A stretch of 64,000 nt of DNA from Novosphingobium sp. B1 (GTDB lineage Bacteria > Pseudomonadota > Alphaproteobacteria > Sphingomonadales > Sphingomonadaceae), in NCBI RefSeq assembly GCF_900176395.1, contig NZ_FWXL01000005.1, forward strand, positions 186,001 to 250,000, read 5' to 3'. Below, in pieces: positions 59,074 through 64,000 of the stretch. Below the pieces are notes generated by a model. That model made no database searches. It saw nothing but the letters and a program-made list of their open reading frames with translations, and had not been told where the DNA came from. Within the stretch, counting starts at the first letter, position 1. Every line of letters starts with the position of its first letter. The position numbers and the translations under genes are program-made.

Positions 59074-59652
59074 TCAGCGATCGAGCATGACGGACAATTG
59101 GGCAAACATGCTCAAGCCACCAAGCACGATCAGGATCAGGAACACCGTTATGCCGCCAATGTAACCCAGCCGCAGAAGGGTGCCGTTAGGCCCGTCGAAC
59201 ATCTCCGGGAGGACATGGTAAAAGGCTTCGGGCTGATCCCTGCCGGACAGGTCAGAGACCTGTTCCTTGTGGGCAACGTGATCTCCGGCGCCGACCTCTG
59301 GTGCCTGGTGCACCTGCGCCGGAAACCAGGTTTCAGCCGCTTGGCCATCCTTGTCTTCCTGCCTTGGTGATGCGACGGGAAGCGGCGGAAATCCTACATG
59401 GGAAATTTCATATACGGGTTGTTCGTATGTCTCGATCAGGCGGCGATAGGCCTGTGCCACTTCCCCTCGCGTGGCAACGCCAAGCTTCGCCCGGGCCAGC
59501 ATGATCCGCTGATCGACGGTGTGAGGGGAAATACCGAGCAGGCGCGAAATCTCCTTGGAAGTCTTGTGCTGGATAAGCAGGTCAAGAACCTCGCGCTGCT
59601 TTCCAGTCAACTCGACAAGGGGGTTTTCGAACACATCGCCGGCGATTGTCAT
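59074..59652 (-). CDS. LuxR-type HTH protein with C-terminal membrane anchor
   Basis: The start MTIAGDVFENPLVELTGKQR (59652) gives 192 aa; the longer frame lacks protein-like composition. Residues 12-75 form a LuxR/GerE helix-turn-helix (VELTGKQREVLDLLIQHKTS, then SPHTVDQRIMLARAKLG). A polar linker of about 80 aa follows, then one hydrophobic helix near the C-terminus (GGITVFLILIVLGGLSMFAQ). There is no receiver domain. A membrane-anchored transcription factor is implied. It is divergent from the kinase/regulator pair. Confidence 0.75.
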   Translation of the reverse strand: MTIAGDVFENPLVELTGKQREVLDLLIQHKTSKEISRLLGISPHTVDQRIMLARAKLGVATRGEVAQAYRRLIETYEQPVYEISHVGFPPLPVASPRQEDKDGQAAETWFPAQVHQAPEVGAGDHVAHKEQVSDLSGRDQPEAFYHVLPEMFDGPNGTLLRLGYIGGITVFLILIVLGGLSMFAQLSVMLDR

Positions 59653-59814
59653 TGCAGTAGCACCCTGGTGTCCCCCGCGCTGCAAGATTAGGTAAACGCG
59701 AGTATTAAGTATTGTGCAGCAAGGATGAACAATTTCCAATCGTTCATTCGTTAACGCGACCACAGGAATCGGTTCGTTTCGGCACGCAATGCATGCGCAA
59801 GCATCTGACATATA

Positions 59815-59828
59815 ACCTTTGATAAGGT
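59815..59828. promoter_or_regulatory. inverted repeat between LuxR-type and kinase genes
   Basis: ACCTT-TGAT-AAGGT is a perfect inverted repeat in the 253-bp divergent gap (59653-59905), 78 bp upstream of the kinase ATG. Its short spacing suits a dimeric LuxR-type regulator. No consensus is known to me, so the call is tentative. Confidence 0.35.
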
Positions 59829-59905
59829 ATGCACATTTCACCGGATCGGGCACATGTTCGGCGGGGAGTCGAATCGAGGGCGATTTGCAGGGCGGCCTAA
59901 CATTA

Positions 59906-61531
59906 ATGCGCAAGACCGGCAGGGTCATTGCAACAGGGCGAGCCATACTTGCCCTGACCTTCATCCTTGCGCTGTTTCTGGATCCGTCCATGCCGGTGCG
60001 CTCGGCGCCGTTCGGCTATTTCCTGCTGTTGATCTACGTGCTCTGGTCAGCCTTGCTGATGGTCATCGCCTGGCGCAGCTGGTGGCTGGACTTCAGACTG
60101 GCGATCCCCGCTCAAGGCATCGACATCCTGATGTTCCTGGCGGCGGTTTATTTCACCGAGAGTCCCTTTTCAGAGTTCCAGTCCCCGTTCCTGGCGTTTG
60201 CCGCCTTTCTGCTGGTGGCTGCCATGGTGCGTTGGAACTGGCGCGCGACCGCCGCGACAGCCGTGGTCCTGCTGGTCGCCAATCTCACGTTCGGGTTTGC
60301 GCTAAGCGAGTTCGGGATCGATATCGACCTTGTCCGCTTTTCGCGTCGGACCATCTACATCATCCTCCTGTCGTCCCTGCTCATCTGGCTGAGCATGTCG
60401 CGCGGGTCAGGCAAGGCTGCAAACGTTCCCGAGCCACCAGGCATTCCGGGCGAGCGACGGGACCTTCTTGTAGATGCGGCCCTTCGCGAGATTGCCACAT
60501 CGATTGATGCAGAATGCGTTGCCCTGGCGTTCGCGAAGGGTGAAGAGCCGTGGATCGACCTGCGCATGCTGTGCAAGGGTGAAATCACGTCGCAGCGGCT
60601 CTCGCCACAGCAATTTGCCGAGGAACTGCTGGAACTTGACGCCACGGCGCTGTTTTCTGCCAATCGAAACCGTCGGCTCGAACTGTCAGATGATGGGGTC
60701 ATTCGCGCGGTTCCCGACATGCTGGAGTCCGAACTGGCCAAGCATCTCGACGTCGTCGAAGGCCTGATTGCACCGGTGCGCAGTGTCAGTGGCAGTGGCC
60801 AGATCATGGTGTGGAACATCAAGGCCGTTGGCTTTGACGATGTTGGCCAGATCGGCCTGTTTGCCGAGGAAGTGGGGCGTGCCCTCGACCGCGAGGAAAT
60901 GGCCAGCCTTGCCCGCAACGCGGCGGAGGCCGGTGTGCGACATGCCCTTGCACGAGACCTGCACGACAGCGTTGCCCAATTTCTTGCCGGGACACTTTTC
61001 CGGCTCGAGGCGCTGCGCAGGTGGATCCGCGAAGGGAACGACCCCGAGGGCGAGATTGATTCGATCAAGAACGCGCTGCGCCGCGAACAGGGGCAGTTGC
61101 GCCTGCTGATCGAGCGGCTGCGCCGAGGTGAGGACGGCGATCGCCAGACCGAGATTGCCGAGGAACTTCGCGACCTGCTCGCAGAAGCAGGCGCGCACTG
61201 GCACATCGATACCGAACTGGACCTGCCGGAACATCCGCTGCCAATTTCCGTGCAATTGAGCCACGAGATCCGCCAGCTCGTCCGCGAAGCCATTGCCAAC
61301 GCCGCGCGCCACGGCAAGTGCCAGAAGGTCCTGGTGCAGCTGGAGGATGAAGGGGCCCTGTTGCGCCTGAGCATTGCCGACGACGGTATCGGGTTCCCGC
61401 CGACCCGAAGCCCTTCGCGCCCACGCTCAATCAGCGAGCGCGTCGAAGCACTGGGCGGGAGCTTTCAACTTCACAGCAACAGTCGAGGGGCAAGGCTGGA
61501 AATTGCCCTAAGGTCCGGAGAACACGCATGA
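59906..61531 (+). CDS. NarL-partner type sensor histidine kinase
   Basis: The start MRKTGRVIATGRAILALTFI gives 541 aa. The N-terminal 165 residues have five or six transmembrane helices with short loops, then a GAF-like region (residues 190-330). The HisKA_3 dimerisation helix follows, with phospho-accepting His353 in ARDLHDSVAQFLAGTLFRLE, and the HATPase domain (LVREAIANAARHGKCQKVLV, IADDGIGFP). It lies 4 bp overlapping with a NarL-type regulator, so they are a two-component pair. The signal is unknown; membrane sensing is likely. Confidence 0.9.
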   Translation: MRKTGRVIATGRAILALTFILALFLDPSMPVRSAPFGYFLLLIYVLWSALLMVIAWRSWWLDFRLAIPAQGIDILMFLAAVYFTESPFSEFQSPFLAFAAFLLVAAMVRWNWRATAATAVVLLVANLTFGFALSEFGIDIDLVRFSRRTIYIILLSSLLIWLSMSRGSGKAANVPEPPGIPGERRDLLVDAALREIATSIDAECVALAFAKGEEPWIDLRMLCKGEITSQRLSPQQFAEELLELDATALFSANRNRRLELSDDGVIRAVPDMLESELAKHLDVVEGLIAPVRSVSGSGQIMVWNIKAVGFDDVGQIGLFAEEVGRALDREEMASLARNAAEAGVRHALARDLHDSVAQFLAGTLFRLEALRRWIREGNDPEGEIDSIKNALRREQGQLRLLIERLRRGEDGDRQTEIAEELRDLLAEAGAHWHIDTELDLPEHPLPISVQLSHEIRQLVREAIANAARHGKCQKVLVQLEDEGALLRLSIADDGIGFPPTRSPSRPRSISERVEALGGSFQLHSNSRGARLEIALRSGEHA

Positions 61532-62154
61532 TCCCAGTACTGGTGGCAGACGACCACGGCTTCATCCGCGCCGGTGTGGAAGCGGTGCTGCGGGGGACGC
61601 AATTCTCCGTCGTCGCCGCAACCGCGAGCGGCGAGGAAACGCTCGACGCAATCAAGACCCACGATCCGGCGATCGTGCTGCTCGACATCAACATGCCGGG
61701 CATGAACGGCGTTCAGACACTTGAAGTGCTGCGCAGCCGCGGCGACATGCGGCCCGTCGTGTTGCTGACCGCCGAAATCAACGACCGCCAGCTGATCAAG
61801 GTCATGCGCGCGGGGGTGGAGGGCATCGTCTCGAAGGACGGCGCCGAGGATGGCCTGATCGACGTGCTGGAAAAGGTGCATCAGGGGCACAGGGCAATTG
61901 CACCGAGCTTTCTGCAAAGAGCGCTCGATCTCTCGCTCAAGCCCGAAGCGATGGGCCCCTTGGCCAAGCTGAATCCGCGCGAGCGCAAGATTGCCGCGCT
62001 TGTGGCCCGAGGCTTGCGCAACCGCGACATCGGTGCCGAGCTTGGCATCGGCGAAGGGACCGTCAAGGTCTACCTCCACACCATCTACCAGAAGCTCGGC
62101 ATCGAAAATCGCACCGAACTTGCGCTCATGGCCGTGAACGAACAGGACACCTGA
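61528..62154 (+). CDS. NarL/FixJ-type response regulator
   Basis: The 208-aa product has a receiver domain (VLVADDHGFIRAGVEAVL, phospho-Asp53 in VLLDINMPGMNGVQTL, LLTAEIND) and a LuxR-type HTH (LNPRERKIAALVARGLRNRD, GEGTVKVYLHTIYQKLGIENR). It overlaps the kinase gene by 4 bp (ATGA), so expression is coupled. Targets unknown; the divergent LuxR-type gene and its inverted repeat are candidates. Confidence 0.93.
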   Translation: MIPVLVADDHGFIRAGVEAVLRGTQFSVVAATASGEETLDAIKTHDPAIVLLDINMPGMNGVQTLEVLRSRGDMRPVVLLTAEINDRQLIKVMRAGVEGIVSKDGAEDGLIDVLEKVHQGHRAIAPSFLQRALDLSLKPEAMGPLAKLNPRERKIAALVARGLRNRDIGAELGIGEGTVKVYLHTIYQKLGIENRTELALMAVNEQDT

Positions 62155-62197
62155 CGCCTGCACGGATCAAAATGCAGGCTGCCTTGTTGATGGCGGC

Positions 62198-62647
62198 ATG
62201 GATCTTCTAGCCACCAAGCTCCCCTGCCCGCGCCTTAGTTCCAGCCGGATATTGGCCCGACTTGTACTGATCGGCGCGTGCGCGTTCCTGCCCGGAACCG
62301 CAGCGCGCGCGGAGTGGATGAGCGGCAGGCAACTCGCCGAGACTTGCGCCACCGGTGTCGCCGTCGACCGGGCGATGTGCGTGGCCTATGTCATGGGCGT
62401 GCTGGACGGCTATCGCGAACGCGCCCAGCCGGTGCGCACCCCGGCCGACGCAACGGCAGGGCAAGTGCGCGATGTTGTCGCCGCATATATCGCCGAAAAT
62501 CCCGAAAAGCTGGCGCTGGAGGGCCGCGAGCTGGTCAAGGCCGCGGTTGTTGCCAAGTGGCCGGAACTGCAGCCCAAGGCCGCGCCAGCCAAGGCCAAGG
62601 CGCGTCCTTCGACCAGGACAAAGGCCCGGACGCGCCGTCGCAACTGA
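62198..62647 (+). CDS. Rap1a/Tai-domain protein, secreted
   Basis: The 149-aa product has a signal peptide (to about ARAEWMSG) and the Rap1a/Tai domain core with two Cys (LAETCATGVAVDRAMCVAYVMGVLDGY), then an Ala/Lys/Arg-rich basic tail (PAKAKARPSTRTKARTRRRN). Rap1a and Tai proteins are periplasmic immunity proteins against type VI amidase effectors. Most stand-alone family members are not shown to be immunity proteins, and no effector or T6SS gene is nearby. Confidence 0.75.
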   Translation: MDLLATKLPCPRLSSSRILARLVLIGACAFLPGTAARAEWMSGRQLAETCATGVAVDRAMCVAYVMGVLDGYRERAQPVRTPADATAGQVRDVVAAYIAENPEKLALEGRELVKAAVVAKWPELQPKAAPAKAKARPSTRTKARTRRRN

Positions 62648-62662
62648 CGCCCCGGCGCGCGA

Positions 62663-63508
62663 TCAGGCCGGCTGCAACAGCACGGTCGCCGCAGCCGTAT
62701 TGCTGATGGGAATGTGGTAGTTGCGGCTGACCTGTCGGCAGCGGCCCTCACCCATGGCACCACGCGCGGCGATCCAGTTCAGGATTTCGACGCCCTGCGT
62801 GCCGGCAAGCTGGGCAACCTGTTCGGGTGTATGATTGGTCAGCGCCTCGGGATTGGCAGCGAGATTATCGAGGCAGAACAGATCGTACTCGGGATTCATG
62901 AAGCCCGCGCGCGGGCCGTCGAGCTGGTGCGACAGACCGCCGGTGCCGCAGATGAGGATGCGTTCGGCCCCGCTCCAGGTCTGCAGCGCGCGATGCACGG
63001 CGCGCCCCAATGCAAGGCAGCGCTTCGGACTGGGCAGCGGATACTGCACGGTGTTGATCGAGATCGGCACGAGCTTGATCGGCCAGCTTGGCGCATCCGG
63101 CCAGGCAAGTTCGAATGGTATCGAGACGGCATGGTCGACGAGCATGGTCTGGCAGGTGGTGATATCGAACTCGTCGCGCACGAGGCTGTCGATGAGGTGC
63201 CAGGACAGCGCCGGATGGCCGGCAAAGCTCTTGTAGACGGGCAAGCCCCAGCCCTCGTCGGCGTTGTCGTAGGACGGGGCTGCGCCGACGGCGAAGGTCG
63301 GCATCTTGTCGAGAAAGAAGTTGAGGCCGTGATCGTTCGAGAAGACCACCGCGACATCGGGCTTTTCGGCAGCGAGCCATTGCCGGATGGGAGGAAATCC
63401 GTCGAAGAAGGGCTTCCAATAGGGCGTGTCCTGATCGCCGCGCACGATGGCGCCGCCGATGCCGGGCACATGACTGGTGAAATAGCCGCCGACGATCCGG
63501 GCCATCAT
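62663..63508 (-). CDS. ligB: protocatechuate 4,5-dioxygenase-type beta subunit (LigB family)
   Basis: The start at 63508 (ATGATGGCC, overlapping the ligA TGA) gives 281 aa. Class III extradiol dioxygenase features line up with Sphingobium LigB: metal ligands His13 (TSHVPG), His60 (FSNDHGLNF) and Glu241 (GVEILNW), and catalytic His194 (GTGGLSHQLDGPRAGF). It would cleave a catecholic acid such as protocatechuate between C4 and C5 with Fe(II). A related substrate such as gallate or another catechol is possible. Coupled with ligA. Confidence 0.85.
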   Translation of the reverse strand: MMARIVGGYFTSHVPGIGGAIVRGDQDTPYWKPFFDGFPPIRQWLAAEKPDVAVVFSNDHGLNFFLDKMPTFAVGAAPSYDNADEGWGLPVYKSFAGHPALSWHLIDSLVRDEFDITTCQTMLVDHAVSIPFELAWPDAPSWPIKLVPISINTVQYPLPSPKRCLALGRAVHRALQTWSGAERILICGTGGLSHQLDGPRAGFMNPEYDLFCLDNLAANPEALTNHTPEQVAQLAGTQGVEILNWIAARGAMGEGRCRQVSRNYHIPISNTAAATVLLQPA

Positions 63509-63891
63509 GCATTCTCCTTGTGCGGAACGTGGCTGGCCCAGCCTGCGAGCATGGCCTTGAAGGCATCGACCGACATGCCGGTCTGCAGTGCGCCCAGATC
63601 CTGCACGCCGAGTCCGAAGATGCCGGCGAGCTTGGCGAGGTAATAGACGTTGCCGCCAGCCTCGAGCATGGCGAGGACATCGCGGTCGGCAACGGCCTTG
63701 CGCTGCTCGGCCGTGAGATGGAACCGGGCGCAGTAGGCCTCCTCGTCGGCGAGGAAGGCCATGCGGTTGGCCTCTTCGTTGAAGGAAAAGCACATGGCGT
63801 TCAGGGCGTAGCCGCGCGTTGCAAGGTCGCCGTCAAACAGCGGGATGGCCTTGCGCAGTGCGGTGTCCGACGGTTCGGTATCTTCAGGCAT
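63505..63891 (-). CDS. ligA: protocatechuate 4,5-dioxygenase-type alpha subunit (LigA family)
   Basis: The start MPEDTEPSDTALRKAIP (63891) gives 128 aa, close to the known LigA length. The helical body has RGYALNAMCFSFNEEANRMAFLADEEAYC, HLTAEQRKAVADRDVLAMLEAGGNVYYLAKLAGIFG and TGMSVDAF, the LigA pattern. LigA forms the lid over the LigB active site. ligA precedes ligB and overlaps it by 4 bp. Confidence 0.85.
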   Translation of the reverse strand: MPEDTEPSDTALRKAIPLFDGDLATRGYALNAMCFSFNEEANRMAFLADEEAYCARFHLTAEQRKAVADRDVLAMLEAGGNVYYLAKLAGIFGLGVQDLGALQTGMSVDAFKAMLAGWASHVPHKENA

Positions 63892-63959
63892 GGTTCGAAT
63901 CTCCCGGCCGGGCTGGGCACCGACCGCAGACATTCATATGCAACACATACAATCGTGCC

Positions 63960-63973
63960 TTGATCAGGATCAA
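63960..63973. promoter_or_regulatory. FNR/FixK/CRP-type binding site
   Basis: TTGAT-CAGG-ATCAA is a perfect match to the FNR/FixK consensus TTGAT-N4-ATCAA. It lies 69 bp upstream of the ligA ATG, a position able to regulate it. It could also serve a gene beyond the window. An O2-responsive or Crp-like regulator is implied. Confidence 0.6.
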
Positions 63974-64000
63974 ACACGTTAAGAATAGATAAGTAACGTA

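Overview
The window is a gene-dense, GC-rich chromosomal segment of an alphaproteobacterium. It most likely comes from a sphingomonad, and Novosphingobium or a close relative fits best. The reasons are the CpdR-type regulator, the GTTC-N7-GTTC SOS box at recA, a SapC-family protein, a LigAB-type extradiol dioxygenase, and an S12 protein carrying Arg88, which fits the natural streptomycin resistance known for sphingomonads. There is no IS element, prophage or CRISPR array. Nearly every gene is intact.

Layout. 1-6.2 kb: end of a SIMPL-domain protein, trpF, an inverted outer-membrane-protein gene, then the tightly coupled run trpB / 60-aa membrane ORF / trpA / accD / folC. 6.2-11.2 kb: an AmpG-like permease, rluB-rsmD, an MHS-family transporter and a low-complexity secreted protein. 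11.3-20.7 kb: UvrD/PcrA helicase, a frameshifted remnant, a DEAD-box helicase, a secreted hypothetical, an FAD-linked oxidase, a SapC protein, a probable small RNA, an N-formylglutamate amidohydrolase and CpdR. 20.8-36.8 kb: tRNA-Val(GAC), GT87 membrane protein, enoyl-CoA hydratase, icd, Kef antiporter, glutaminase, GNAT, alaS, a methyltransferase, a GST, recA, gdhA, an SRPBCC protein and adk. 36.8-53.4 kb: the minus-strand str-S10-spc cluster, read rpsL-rpsG-fusA-tuf-rpsJ-rplC...rpmD-rplO-secY-adk. 53.6-64 kb: an amidohydrolase lipoprotein, an HTH-like hypothetical, a tonB-like gene interrupted by an amber codon, a MarR-like regulator, small hypotheticals, a tail-anchored LuxR-type protein divergent from a histidine kinase/response regulator pair, a Rap1a/Tai protein, and ligB-ligA at the end.

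The most informative non-coding signals are these. The ribosomal cluster is divided by strong hairpins and one 331-bp structured gap between rpsJ and rplC. A CCUCCUCCC-bearing small RNA with promoter and terminator lies at about 18,970-19,074. There is an SOS box upstream of recA and a perfect TTGAT-N4-ATCAA (FNR/FixK-type) site upstream of ligA. The cluster lacks rpsM-rpsK-rpoA-rplQ after adk, where many alphaproteobacteria carry them.

Most gene calls rest on recognisable family motifs. Starts were moved inward where a ribosome binding site, signal peptide or family length argued for it. Hairpins and promoter calls were made by eye and not by energy calculation.
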